From assembly GCF_033807715.1 (NCBI RefSeq), contig NC_084606.1, positions 33,169,361 to 33,233,360 of the forward strand: a DNA stretch of 64,000 nucleotides, given 5' to 3'. The translations under genes and the position numbers were made by a program. This DNA comes from Cololabis saira. Taxonomy: Eukaryota > Chordata > Actinopteri > Beloniformes > Belonidae. This document shows, in pieces, positions 1 to 11,102 of the stretch. The first letter of the stretch is position 1, and each line of letters begins with the position of its first letter. A model generated the notes under the pieces. That model made no database searches. It saw nothing but the letters and a program-made list of their open reading frames with translations, and had not been told where the DNA came from.

Positions 1-201
1 TGTAAGTCCAGTGGATATTTAAAGCTTACAGAAGGCTGCATTTAACTGCTGCTATGTCATTCCTGCAGTATTTCTGCAGGTGTTTTGGTCAGTGCTATTA
101 TTTGTAATATATTATATTATTTGTAATCAGCACAAATTATCTGTCCTCATATGATCAAATCCACCATCCCCCCTGATTTTCTTTTTACAACTCGAGTACT
201 G
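1..201 (+). mobile_element. CAGTACT-family hAT-like MITE, right end (copy 1)
   Basis: The window opens inside this element. It shows the same right-hand sequence as copies ending at 43664 and 49718 (plus orientation) and starting at 25073 (reverse), including the CATCCCCCCTGA motif and the terminal ACTCGAGTACTG. The left part lies outside the window, so no duplication can be checked; the right flank is AATATACT. It is non-coding. The hAT-like label comes from the 8-bp duplications of the other copies. Confidence 0.8.
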
Positions 202-930
202 AATATACTGTAGATGACACATAATTCATTAGTAACCCCCCCCCCCCCCCCCCCCCCACATACAGTATCATACGAGAAATCATACAGTTCATTATCAGGA
301 CACACCACTTTGATATAAAATGGCTATGCTGGCCGTTTTCCTCTCAAACATTTATATTTATAGTATTTCCTGCATGTGGAGTTTGGCCACAGATAGGTGG
401 TTACAGCTGCATAATTCAGTCTGGGTCCCATGACTGTGGCTCTCATTAATAATTTACTTTAAAAACCTCAGTCATGAGTTGACTGAGTCTGGCCCGGGAT
501 GGGAACGCACCCTCCCACAGATGGGAACACTGAAGCAACTTGAAAGTCAGCTGGTGCATAATGGATTAGCCAAAGATCCTGTTGTAATTCCTCCGTTGCA
601 CAAAGGGTTGGTTGACTGTGGGCTTCATTGTCGGTGTAGTTGGTTTTCAGTGGTGAAACTGTGTTGCTACTGAGGCTAAATCAAATAGAAATCCAGAATT
701 TACCAGTATCAACTATGAAAAATATTAAAGAAACTCAATTAGAAGTCTTAGAAAATTATATACATTTTTTCTTTTTTTTTTTTTTTTTTTTACCTTGTCT
801 GCACACATATTATTGATTGATACCATGACGGTAGAAACCAAAAGTGTATATATGTGCATTATTACTATATGTAATATATACATATATATACGCACACATA
901 TGCGTACACATACATAAATATACACATACA
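202..930. other. Intergenic, no gene seen
   Basis: A run of 22 C bases lies at 236-257 and a T-rich run at about 770-792. AT-rich alternating purine-pyrimidine sequence fills 838-925. No coding signal or recognisable element was found. Confidence 0.5.
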
Positions 931-939
931 AACCCAGTG

Positions 940-991
940 TTTTTTTTTTTTTTTTTTTTTTTTGGGGGGGGGAGGGGGTGGGGGGGGGGGG
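940..991. repeat. T24 run followed by G-rich run
   Basis: T at 940-963 passes directly into a G-rich stretch (964-991). On the minus strand this is a C-rich end followed by poly-A, taken as the tail of the LINE. Confidence 0.75.
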
Positions 992-1262
992 TGACGACAT
1001 CCACTGCCAATCCAGGAAGCAGGAACACACGGAGACACACGTCAAGCACTGGAAATCTGCAACAAAAAACCACAAACAAAGCACGAAACCGGCACGGAGC
1101 CAACCAAAACACGAACAGCAATCGACCTAAATCTTGAGATCTGATCGCAGTCTGAGCTAAGCTATCGCTACCGCTACCTAAACCCAAAAACTAGAGAGCC
1201 AGCATGCAGGTGAACAAGCCAGTGTGTATGTCTATGTGTGTGTGTGTGTATGTATATGATCA

Positions 1263-1265
<3 letters not shown>

Positions 1266-1330
<65 letters not shown>

Positions 1331-1350
1331 TGTGCATATGACTAAATGAC

Positions 1351-1413
<63 letters not shown>
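1266..1413. repeat. (TG)n microsatellite, two blocks
   Basis: Nearly pure TG repeats at 1266-1327 and 1355-1413 are separated by a 27-bp spacer. Histidine/threonine and cysteine/valine ORFs over this region are repeat translations. Confidence 0.97.
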
Positions 1414-1417
<4 letters not shown>

Positions 1418-1439
1418 AACCAAACAAAGCTCCACCTGA

Positions 1440-2035
1440 AGTGTATCTATAGTGGGGGAGGGGGGGGAGCGACCCCGCCACCCGCGAGACCAGAGGCCGA
1501 CAAGGAAGAGCCCGGAACCCAGGCCACCGGCAAACCCCACAGAGGGGAGAAGTAGGAGGGAGGCAACCCACCGCCTGCGAGGCCCCACCCCCACCCGGCG
1601 GCGGCCGAGGGGGCCCGCGGGCGGGGCCCCCACGGCGCGGAAAGAAGCAGCCAGGGATCCTGCGGCGGCGGACCGCGACCCAGGCAATCCCCGGCCACCC
1701 GGTCCGGGCCGGACACGCGGCCAGGAGGCCCTCACCCTTCAGGCCAACGACCCCCACCCGGCAGGGGGCCAGCCTGCCCGGAGAGACAGAGCTGCCCCAG
1801 CCGCCGACGCGGGCAGGCGCACCCGTCCCCCACGAAAGTGGCCCTCCAAGACCAGAGGGGCGCCCCGCCGTAGAGGCAGCGGGGGGGACCGGAGACGGGC
1901 CCGGAGAGAGGGAACCCCCCAACAAGGCGACACCCGCGCAGGCCCGACAACGGAGGGCCCCAGACCCAGGCATCCCATTCATTCATCCATTCACCTATCC
2001 GATACCTATACTAATAATAATATAATATACTATAC

Positions 2036-2076
<41 letters not shown>

Positions 2077-3215
2077 AATAACCATCTTTGTATAATATAA
2101 TATTGATAAATTATTAAGTTTTTGATGTCCTGCCAATGGAGGCTCAAATCCTCCATGGCAGGACCCTTCCATACCGCATTCTCACCGACACAGACATACA
2201 ATCACGCACCGTTTCCCCCTCCCCGGGGGGGTCCAGCACCGCCAGAAGGCACCCCAGGCTGCACGGCGGGCCCCGCCAGGCCCGGGTAACCCGACCCACC
2301 CGTCCGAGGCCCAGGCCGGTGAGGGAACGCGGGTGATGTGGGACCCCCTCCCGCCCCTTGTGTTGAGTGCATGTGATTAATGCCATAAAAACAGGGAGGA
2401 GGGAGGGCCAAGTATCGATTGACACCGACCCCCCCCCCCCCCTCCCGAACTACGTGTCCTTGTCAAGTGTATTTATAATGTGTTGAATGTGCAGTGTCTA
2501 GTTTGCTGTTAAAACCGTGAGGCGGGGAGTGCCGGGCCACGCGGGACAGTGCCCCCCACGACCCGGACCCCCCGCCTTTCGCCTATGTGCGTATGAATCG
2601 TGTAGGGGGGGCAAGAGGGGGAGCGGAGGCCGAAGCCAGGAGGCAGGACCAGCAAAGCCGGCCCTGATAAGACACCCGCGTCCCCCCACCGGCCATCCAG
2701 TAGACGGGGGCCGGCCCCCCGAGCCGGGCCAGGGCCCTACCGTACCTCCACGGGCGCCCCCGGAGCCGCCGGAGCCCCCAGACGGAGGGGGAAACGGTCC
2801 AACATCCTCCCATTCATACTGACAACATAAGACATAGATACCTGGGAATGGCGCCACCCCGCCGCCGCGCCCGCCCGTGCACCCCCCGGTCAGGGGAGGC
2901 CCGATCTCCGGACCCGGCCCCACCCCCCCCCGAGGCCACCCCGGCGGACACCCCAAGGGTCACGGAGTCCCCACATCCGCAGGGGCACTTGGCCCCCGCC
3001 CAGCGACGGAGGACCAAGGCAGCAATGCCTCCCCAGCGCAGACAGCCACCCCCCACCCAGGCAGGACCGGGCCCTCCGGGTGGGACCCCCACGTCCACGG
3101 CCCAGCCCCCCCCAGGAGGCCCGGAGACGCCCAAGCCACCGCCCCCCGCCCGAGCCCTCCCCAGGCACCCCCCCCACCGCCATGAGGTACCCCCCCCCAC
3201 AGGCCCCCATGAGTG
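1440..3215. other. GC-rich, C-skewed block joined to LINE ORF2
   Basis: About 1.8 kb of very GC-rich DNA sits in an otherwise AT-rich window. The plus strand is C-rich with many runs of six to ten C, so the minus strand is G-rich with G-quadruplex potential. An AT-rich island with (TAA)n lies at about 1985-2110. Several ORFs rich in Gly, Pro and Arg cross it in all frames, as expected from low-complexity GC DNA, and none is recognisable. It begins exactly where ORF2 loses its homology and ends near CA repeats and the poly-A. It may be a 3' region of this LINE subfamily or an unrelated insertion. Confidence 0.7.
2127..2164. other. Strong hairpin in the GC-rich block
   Basis: GTCCTGCCAATGGAGG pairs with CCTCCATGGCAGGAC across the loop CTCAAAT, with one bulged A. 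It lies at the edge of the AT-rich island. Function unknown. Confidence 0.7.
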
Positions 3216-5328
3216 AAATGGGGAGAGAGCTCCATCTAGCAAGATCATCTTCTATTTTCTTTATAAGCTGAACATAATTTAATTTTATTAACTCTGACAG
3301 CCTAGGGGAGATGTTTATGCCTAAATATCTAATGTTCCCTGATTGTAATTGAGTATTGGATATATTCCTAAAATTGCAGTTCACGCACAAAACGGTGGAT
3401 TTAGACCAATTAATAGAATAATCAGACAGAGATGAAAATCCCTCTATAAGTGCGATTGTCTGTGATAGTGAAGATCGTGAGTTCTGGAGGAAGAGGAGTA
3501 CGTCATCCGCATAAAGACTTATTTTGTGCTCTACTATTTTGCATTGTATACCTTTAATATTTTGATTTTGTCTAATAGCTGCTGCTAAAGGTTCGATAAA
3601 TATTGCAAATAATGAGGGAGATAGAGGGCAACCCTGTCTAGTGCCTCTTTGCAAGGTAAAACTTGTAGAGATTTGATCATTTGTCCTTACACGTGCCTTG
3701 GGAGAGCTGTATAATATTTTTACCCAGTCAATGAAAGATTCACCAAATCCAAATTTATGTAAGGTTGCCAATAGAAACTTCCAATTTACCTTATCGAATG
3801 CTTTTTCCGCGTCTAAGGATATAATAGTAGTTTCCTGTTTATTGATACTGGAATAATCTATAATATTTAATAATCTGCGAATATTAGTAGAGGAATGTCT
3901 ACCTTTAATAAAGCCTGTTTGATCCGGATGTATAATAGAAGGGGTGACTCTTTTCAGACGTTCAGTAAGGGCCTTGCTAATTATTTTAAGGTCTACATTT
4001 ATTAATGAAATTGGGCGGTAGCTCGATGGGAGCAAGGGATCTTTATCCGGTTTTAATAACAGACTAATATTAGCAGAGTTCATATTTAAGGGTAAGCTTT
4101 TATTTTCCCTAATATTTAGAATCATTTTATAAAATGTTGGTGCTAATATGCTCCAGAATTCCTTATAAAATTCAGCTGGGAAACCGTCTGGGCCCGGAGC
4201 TTTATTATTGGGCATATGTTGAAGAGCTTCATGGAGTTCTCCTATTGAGAGTGGTGAATCTAAATTCGTAACCTGTTCCTGATGTAACTTTGGCAGGTTA
4301 ATTTCTCCAAGAAACTCATTAATGGATTGATCAGATGGTTCAATTTGTGACGAGTATAATTTGTAGTAAAAGTCTCTAAAGATTGAATTTATTAAACAGG
4401 GATCATGTGTAACTTCCCCTGACTGGTCCTTAATAGATGTTATGGTTGTTTTTTCTTTGTTTATTTTTAATTGATTGGCTAAATATTTTCCTGATCTGTT
4501 AGCATGTGCAAAGTTTTCCAGGCGAAGCCTTTGTACTAGAAACTGCGTTTTTGCGTCAATTATTTTATTTAATTCTATTTTAGTTTTCCTTATTTTGCTA
4601 AGGATACGTTCATCTGCAGAAGTCTGGAAGGCCTCCTCTAGCGTCTTTATTTCACCTTCTAATTCTTTTGTTTTTAAGTTGTCTTTTCTTTTTTTATTTG
4701 ACGAAAAGGAAATTATTTTGCCTCGCATTACTGCTTTCCCAGCTTCCCATAGAACGCTTGCTGATATTTCCGGCTGGTCGTTAATTTGCAAAAAAATGTC
4801 CCATTCTTTCTTAAAAAAGTTAGTAAAGTCGGGGTCTTTGAGTAATGATGTATTAAATCTCCAAACTTTGGAGGATGATACGCTCCCCCTCTTCCCCAGA
4901 GTGAAAGAAACAGGTGCGTGATCGCTAATATTGATTGGGTGTATTTGTGATTCTGAGATATCTCTCATCAGAGAGCTACTGACTAGAAAATAATCTAACC
5001 TAGAGTATGAGTGGTGAACGGCTGAGAAAAAAGTGTAGTTCCTAAGGGTTGGGTGTAAAGAGCGCCATGTATCGCAAAGACCCAGATCATTCATGTATTG
5101 CTTAACAATACTTGCTGACTGCCAACTCCTGTGTCCGCCTGCATTACTGAGCCTGTCCACTCCAGGGTCCAGAACCATGTTGAAGTCTCCTCCGATGATG
5201 ACTGTGTTGTCTAGGTGAGCAGAAAGTGAGGTGAAAAAAGAGTGAAAAAACGAGGAGTCATCAACATTTGGACCATATACATTAGAAATACATAAATTCA
5301 AGCTTTGAATTTGCAAGACTAAAATTAA
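3216..5328 (-). pseudogene. LINE ORF2, rest of endonuclease plus reverse transcriptase (truncated)
   Basis: An open frame of about 700 LINE-derived codons. Endonuclease motifs come first (YGPNVDD, GGDFN near residues 14-45, then SRLDYFL and SDHAPV), followed by a lysine-rich linker. The reverse transcriptase shows KAPGPDGF, SYRPISLIN, QTGFIKGR, LDAEKAFD, RQGCPLSPSLF and the catalytic LYADD box near residue 600 (about 3504-3515). The recognisable protein stops after an SLPISLMG motif at about 3216; the C-terminal third usual for L1 ORF2 is missing and the frame runs on into GC-rich DNA to 2890. The open frame suggests a fairly young copy. The enzyme nicks target DNA and copies its own RNA there; this copy cannot be intact because of the truncation and the split N-terminus. 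Confidence 0.9.
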
Positions 5329-7195
5329 TTAAAGCTGCAAGCAGCGATGAACGGGCCCTCGCACTCACGGCCACCGCCCCCCATAAGCATATCAGAAACG
5401 ATACCACCCACGACTTCTTATGTCAAACCATTCAAAAGTTATAGCAGAAAAAAGGGACAACCAATCAGAAGAAGGGGCGGGGCTAGTTCAGGCCAATGAA
5501 GGTCAAGGACTCATTACAGAGTCCAATGACACCACCCACGACTCTCTACGTCAAAACCTTCAAATGTTATAGCAGGAAATAGGGACAACCAATCAGAAGA
5601 AGGGGCGGGGCTAATTTTCACCAATTATGGTCAAGGACTCAATACCGAGTCCCATGACACCACCCACGACTCTTTATGTCAAACCATTCAAAAGTTATGG
5701 CAGAGAAAAGTATTCTAGGGGGCGCTGTTGAGCCGTTAGGCCACGCCCATTAATGCAAACCATGAAATATCAAATGTATCGCCAGGCCTGGCTTGCATGT
5801 AAAATTTGGTGACTTTTGGAGAACTATCAAATATGGACCAATCAGATGAAGGGGACGGGCGCTTTTTGGCATCTAGCGTCGCCATGGTAACGCTTTTGAA
5901 AGAGAAAAGTAATGCGCAGGATGGAGACGCACATTTTGAGGTATAACACACCTGGGTGCACGTTACGGTTCGGGCCGTATTAATTGCCGAAGGAATGGCA
6001 TAAATTGCACCAAAATTACACAATTAATTCAAAATGGCCGACTTCCTGTTCGGTTTCGGCCATGGCGCCAAGAGACTTTTCTTTAAGTTGCAACATGATG
6101 CAGGTGTGTACCGATTTTCATGCATGTACGTCAAACGGTATTGTGGGACTTGAGGCACAAAGTTTTCCGGGGGGCGCTGTTGAGCCATTTTGCCACGCTC
6201 ATTAATGTAAACCATAAAATATCAAATTTATCGCCAGGCCTGGCTTGCATGCAAAATTTGGTGACTTTTGGGGAACTATCAAATATGGACCAATCAGATG
6301 AAGTGGGGCGCGCTTGTTGGCGTCTAGCGTCGCCACGGTAACACTTTTGAAAGAGAAAAGTAATGCGCGTAGTCGCAGGATAGAGACGCACATTTTGATG
6401 TATAACACACCTGGGTTCACGATATGGTTCGGGTCGTATTAATTCTCGAAGGAATGGCTCATATTGCTCCAAAATTACGCGATTAATTCAGAATGTTTAA
6501 AATGGCCGACTTCCTGTTCGGTTTCGGCCATGGTGCCAAGAGACTTTTCTTTAAGTTGCGACATGATACAGGTGTGTACCGATTTTCGTTCATGTACGTC
6601 ACACCGTATTCTGGGGCTTGAGGCGCAAAGTTTTTTCGGTCTGAACCAACCAGATGAAGGGTGGGCGCGCTTTTTGGCGTCTAGCGTCGCCACGGTAACG
6701 TTTTTGAAAGAGAAAAGTAATGCGTGTTGTCGCAGGATGGAGACGCACATTTTGATGTATAACACACCTGGTTGCACGTTACGGTTCGGGCCGTATTAAC
6801 TGCCAAAGGAATGTCATAAATTGCGCCAAAGTGACACGATTAATTCAAAATGGCTGACTTCCTGTTCGGTTTCAGCCATGGCGCCAAGAGACTTTTCTTT
6901 AAGTTGTGTACTGATACAGGTGTGTAGCGATTTTCGTGCATGTACGTCAAACCGTATTGTGGGGCTTGAGTCACAAAGTTTTCCGGGGGGCGCTGTTGAG
7001 CCATTTTGCCACGCCCATTAATGTAAACCATTAAATATCAAATTTTTCACCAGGCCTGACTTGCATGCAAAATTTGGTGACTTTTTGGGCACGTTTAGGG
7101 GGGCAAAAAGGCCCTCCTTTCGTCAGAAGAAAAAGAAAAAGAAAAAGAATTCCTACAGATACAATAGGGCCTTCGCACTGAAGGTGCTCGGGCCC
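5329..7195 (+). mobile_element. GCTGCAAGCAGC/GGGCCC-family element inside LINE ORF2
   Basis: The insert starts TTAAAGCTGCAAGCAGCG and ends GTGCTCGGGCCC. It is flanked by TAA at 5326-5328 and 7196-7198, and removing it restores the endonuclease reading frame exactly. Both ends form hairpins: GCTGC-AA-GCAGC on the left, and GGGCC..GCAC with GTGC..GGCCC on the right. The inside holds three related units: the anchor CGGTTTCGGC or a one-base variant lies at 6051, 6519 and 6867. Related copies lie at 34219-35286 and 54088-54933. It is non-coding; short ORFs are shadows of the repeated unit. The 3-bp duplication would suit a PIF/Harbinger-type element, but the ends are atypical. Confidence 0.85.
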
Positions 7196-7198
7196 TAA

Positions 7199-7477
7199 AT
7201 ATCTACCCTCTGAGTCAATGTGTGTGTCCTTTACAGTGAAATTTACTCTTTTATTAATGAGAATTGCTACCCCTCTTTGTCTGGAGTTGTAACAGGCGGA
7301 AAAAGCGTGCGGAAATTCTGGCGTGGCCAATGCATCTGCTGAAGCTTTAACTAAGTGTGTTTCTTGTAGTAAAACAATGTCTGCCTGCAGAGTTTGAATT
7401 TGATTAAGAAGTTTTAATCTCTTTACTGTGTTCCCGGCCCCGTTTACGTTCCAGGTGACGAACTTTAATTTATCCAT
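7199..7477 (-). pseudogene. LINE ORF2 start, N-terminal endonuclease
   Basis: An ATG at 7477 opens a frame beginning MDKLKFVTWNVNG, with the catalytic-region motifs TWNVNG and QETH typical of apurinic/apyrimidinic-like LINE endonucleases. The frame runs about 93 codons to GRY, then meets the element at 5329-7195 and continues at 5328 (L, then ILVLQIQ). The frame also extends upstream of this ATG, but the usual L1 start context and the match to the family begin here. The endonuclease makes the first-strand nick for target-primed reverse transcription. Confidence 0.88.
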
Positions 7478-7849
7478 AATCCAATCACTGAAAATAACAT
7501 TATATGTAAATGGTAATGTTGCAGGAGTTGGATGTGTGTGTGCCATGTTAATCTAAATGTATGTTTGTACCAATTAACCAACCGGAAAGTGCAGCAGAGT
7601 GAGACATGGAGGGAAAGAGGAAAAAAGGAGTGTGACAATTGGGGTGGGGTGAGGGGGAGGGAAATAATTCTAACCATAATTAAAAGAAAAAAGAAAACAG
7701 AAAAAGAGATAGAGAAGAGGGGGAAAAGAAAAGAAAAAAAAGAAACGATCACCGATGTGTGACTGTAACTCATTGAGACTAGCAGATCAAAAATTATAAA
7801 TACCTTAATATGTGCCGAAAATGTTTATGAAACTTTATCTGATCTAATC
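7478..7849 (-). other. LINE leader upstream of ORF2
   Basis: Purine-rich on the plus strand (AG-rich around 7680-7745), with no ORF1-like coding sequence. It is assigned to the LINE only because the proposed duplication lies at 7850-7860. Confidence 0.45.
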
Positions 7850-7963
7850 ACCCAGTGTTTATAAAGCTATCTCTCTAACTAATTATCAAATGTTTATAAA
7901 GCTATATCTGATCTAGTCACCATTTACCATATACATTTTTTCTTAATATAACTATTGATGTTG

Positions 7964-8465
7964 TATGGAGGGATTTTTGTTTCTTTATTATGCAAGCAAA
8001 GAAAAATGAACTTTCAATCAAAAATCAGACTGAGAGCAAAACTATAATTTTTTTTTAAATTGCAAGTAAAAAAAACACATTTAATTGAAATATAAATCCA
8101 GTGTTTTTGTTTGAAAACCTTAAAGTTTTGTTTGCAAATCTAAAAGTTTTGTTTGCGAGTCTAAAATCTTTTTCTATGAAGTCTGATGTGACTATCGTCG
8201 AACCGCCAATAAACACTCGTCTTGTTTCCAGTTTAGGTCAGTTTAGCCAGGAAATCCAGCAAAGACGCTTGCAAAACTTTTAAATTCGCAAACAATACTT
8301 TAATGCTTTCAAACAAAAACTTTGAATTTATATTTCAATTTAATATGTTTTTTTTTATTTGCAATTAAAAAAAAAATATAACAGTTTGTATAGCTTTTCT
8401 TTCAATCTGATTTTTAATTAAAGTCATTTTTCTGTGCTTGCATAATATACAAAAATCCCTCCATA
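7964..8465. mobile_element. Long-TIR MITE (TATGGAGGG...CCCTCCATA)
   Basis: The arms TATGGAGGGATTTTTGT and its complement close a 502-bp element, and imperfect complementarity extends about 150 bp inward from each end. The flanks TTGATGTTG (7955-7963) and TTGATGAGG (8466-8474) match at 7 of 9 positions, a possible 9-bp duplication. The termini TAT...ATA resemble those of the element at 63518. It is non-coding; the superfamily is uncertain. Confidence 0.75.
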
Positions 8466-9703
8466 TTGATGAGGATTTGCTGATTACAGCAAACCAAAGA
8501 GCAATTAGAATGTCTTTTTATTCCTTCTTTTAAATTGGCTTTAAAAAGTAGTTTTCATTGGAGATAATAGAGAAGCATCATTTATTTTTTTATGTATTTT
8601 TTAAATCAAGGTGATCACTGAATCATCAACTTTTCACAGTAAAAGAACATTTAACCAAACCTTTACTTGGCACTTAAAAAGAGAAACCTGAAGTTGATGG
8701 CTTATTTATTTGAGAATAAAATGAGTTACCAGTGATCATAACGCTGGAAAAGCTGCAGATAAAGTGACAGTTACGAGGACTGATGGAGCAACTTTCCTTC
8801 TTATGTGTCCAAATATCTTTCGGTATCTGAAACCTGCATTGCCCTTGATTTTATGTGGATGTGACTTTGAAACTTTGTCGTGTCAACTAATCAATACCGT
8901 TACACAGCGTGAGACAATATAACACAATAATAGGCTGCTGTTTGGAACAGCTTTATCTCAGTTTAATTGCGTCCTTAGTCTAAAAATTGCATTTTCACTG
9001 AAGTGTTTTTTAATGTCGCTGAAATATCTCAGTGGTTCGCGTGTTTCTTCACGCTTGGACACAAAAGGATGAGTGGGAGTCGTCCCAGCGTGCTACGCAG
9101 CGACATGGCACCTCTTGCAGTCCATGATGAATGCTCGTGTGAATAATTGGTACAAATATACTTTGATGCACTATTAAACAAAGGTGTTATTATGTTGTCA
9201 AATGAAGAAAGCAGATATGTTACATTAATTCCACAGCGACGAGCCATCCCCGCAGATATCTAATGGAGACATCTTGTGAAATAAAAACATAATGAGCTCC
9301 TGAGGACACCAGTACCGGCTCCTGTGACATGGTGGATACACAGATGGTGATATTCCTTTTCATGGTGAACATTGATCTCAATTTAGACTGTTTCAAAGAC
9401 AACAGCTGTCTTGTACTCCTCACCAGGTCAAGCGTAAAATAGCAAGACTAATACTGTACCGCTCAGCTGCTCAACACCATTAATGTGTGTGCTGCAATAA
9501 CCATGACCTGGCTTAAGTAGCTCATGTTAAAAGACCCCCAGATTTGCTGACATTTACTGTTTATGTTCTCTCAGCTTGTGACATACTGGCGACACATGGT
9601 GACGCAGTTTGTTATGGTTGGTGCTGGCACAAACTCTGCGTTGTCTTTAAAAGTGGGCTATAAGAGTTTTAGTTACATTGACTAATTGTCTCCTCATCAT
9701 CGG
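8466..9703. other. Intergenic, nothing recognised
   Basis: Ordinary AT-rich sequence without convincing coding potential or recognised repeats. Short ORFs at 9029-9423 lack any family motif. Confidence 0.45.
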
Positions 9704-9709
9704 CTGGAT

Positions 9710-10383
9710 TACGGAAGAGTATTAGGGCCAGGCAGGAGAAAAATAAAAATAATATTTTAGAGGAGGAAGATTTTTTTTTCATTATGCACTTGGAGAAAAA
9801 AGTCGAAATGTCGAGAAAAAAGTCGAAATGTCGAGAAAAAAAAGTCGAAATGTTGAGATTAATGTTGAAGTACAATTTCGAGAAAAAAGTTGAAATGTAT
9901 TTCAACTTTATTCTCAAAATTCTGACTTTATTCACGAAATTTCGACTTTATGCACGAAATTTCGACTTTATTCTTGAAATTGTATTTCAACATTATTCTC
10001 GACATTTCAACTTTTTTCCCGAAATTGTACTTCGACATTAATCTCAACATTTCGACTTTCTTCTGGACATTTCAACTTTTTTCTTGACATTTCGACTTTT
10101 TTCTCAAAGTGCATAATGAAAAAAAAAATCTTCCTCCTCTAAAATATTAAAATAAAAAAAGTCGAAATGTCGAGAATAAAGCCGAAATGTTCCGACTTTA
10201 TTCACGAAATTTCGACTTTATACACGAAATTTCGACTTTTTCTCGAAATTGTACTTCAACATTAATCTCAACATTTCGACTTTTTTCTCGAAATTTCGAC
10301 TTTTTTCTCGAAGTGCACAATAAAAAAAAAATCTTCCCCTCTCAAATATTTTTTCTCCTGCATGGCCCTAATACTCTTCCGTA
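9710..10383. mobile_element. 6-bp-TSD array MITE, TACGGAAGAGTATTAGGGCC family (copy A)
   Basis: The termini TACGGAAGAG...CTCTTCCGTA are flanked by perfect CTGGAT duplications (9704-9709 and 10384-10389). The interior is a head-to-head array of units of about 20 bp such as ATTTCGACTTTTTTCTCGA. ORFs across it are array translations. The 6-bp duplication with TAY...RTA ends is what I recall for IS3EU transposons; no transposase is present. Confidence 0.88.
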
Positions 10384-10389
10384 CTGGAT

Positions 10390-11102
10390 GGCCATCTTGT
10401 GAGTACACTTAAAAATGTAAACAAAAAGATCTTGGTTTTCATGCACAGCTCTAGTGGGGGCAGCCATGTGAAGGGGGGAAGAGGTTTCCTGGAGTTCGTA
10501 GGAGGTGTATAGGAGGGAGAGGGTGAAAGGAACTTGTGCTCCATGTTTTGTTTTAATAAAAAACCAGCAGATGCGTCATCATCCAGAAATCACCTACCCT
10601 GCTTTTAAAAAAATAGATTTTAATATTTATTCTGGTGTAGACTCTCAGTCATCCAGGTCATGCATACTCTCAAAGGCTTGAAACAGCCAATGGACTTGGT
10701 TTTTCTATTTCCTTCTATCCTGAAGATTTCCTCAGTTCAAATAGAATGGTGTGGAGTTCAGTGAAAAGAAGCCAATTATGTCAAACGGGGAAGAAAGAAC
10801 ATTGAAGAGAGGAGGTGGACTCAGTTTCACTCATCAAACACCTACAATCACCCTTGGTTCTCAAACTCACGTAGTTCCTCAACCGTTCGCACTTTGATTC
10901 CTGTGACCAAGACCAAGTTAACAACTGTCAGTGTTATAACGACCCACAGAAGTGGAGGGAGGGTCAAGGATTTGCATATGACTTCTACCGTTTATAAGCT
11001 TAAAAAGCCACGGTAGTCTGTTTGAACTTGAACTGACTTACAACTCTGGGTCTTTAGCGTTTATAAAAATTCAATTTCCCAGTCATTTATTCCAGTCGGA
11101 TA
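10390..11102. other. Intergenic, nothing recognised
   Basis: No element or coding signal was identified. Confidence 0.4.

Larger units (their letters stand above)
941..7849 (-). mobile_element. Composite L1-type LINE, interrupted and internally rearranged
   Basis: Read on the minus strand the order is: leader (7849-7478), ORF2 endonuclease and reverse transcriptase (7477 to 3216, interrupted by a 1.87 kb element), a GC-rich block (3215-1440), CA repeats, then a poly-A tail seen as T at 940-963. The 11-mer ACCCAGTGTTT occurs at 932-942, abutting the tail, and again at 7850-7860; this is a plausible target-site duplication, which would make the GC-rich block part of the inserted copy. No ORF1 is present, so the copy is 5' truncated. 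The L1 clade call rests on the endonuclease plus YADD reverse transcriptase organisation. Confidence 0.75.

Noticed and set aside
1440..3215. GC-rich block as a CpG-island promoter
   Set aside because: It is dominated by C-runs rather than CpG, has no adjacent gene, and lies within the bounds of a LINE.
1232..3271. Many long ORFs in all six frames
   Set aside because: GC-rich low-complexity DNA has few stop codons; the translations are Gly/Pro/Arg-rich without domains.
5736..7021. Repeated ORFs containing SCSVSAMAPRDFSLSC-like text
   Set aside because: They come from the same non-coding unit present three times, in several frames and on both strands, with no conserved start or stop.
9669..10402. 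ORFs with repeated FFSRHFDF / KKVEM motifs
   Set aside because: They are produced by the array of the 6-bp-TSD element.
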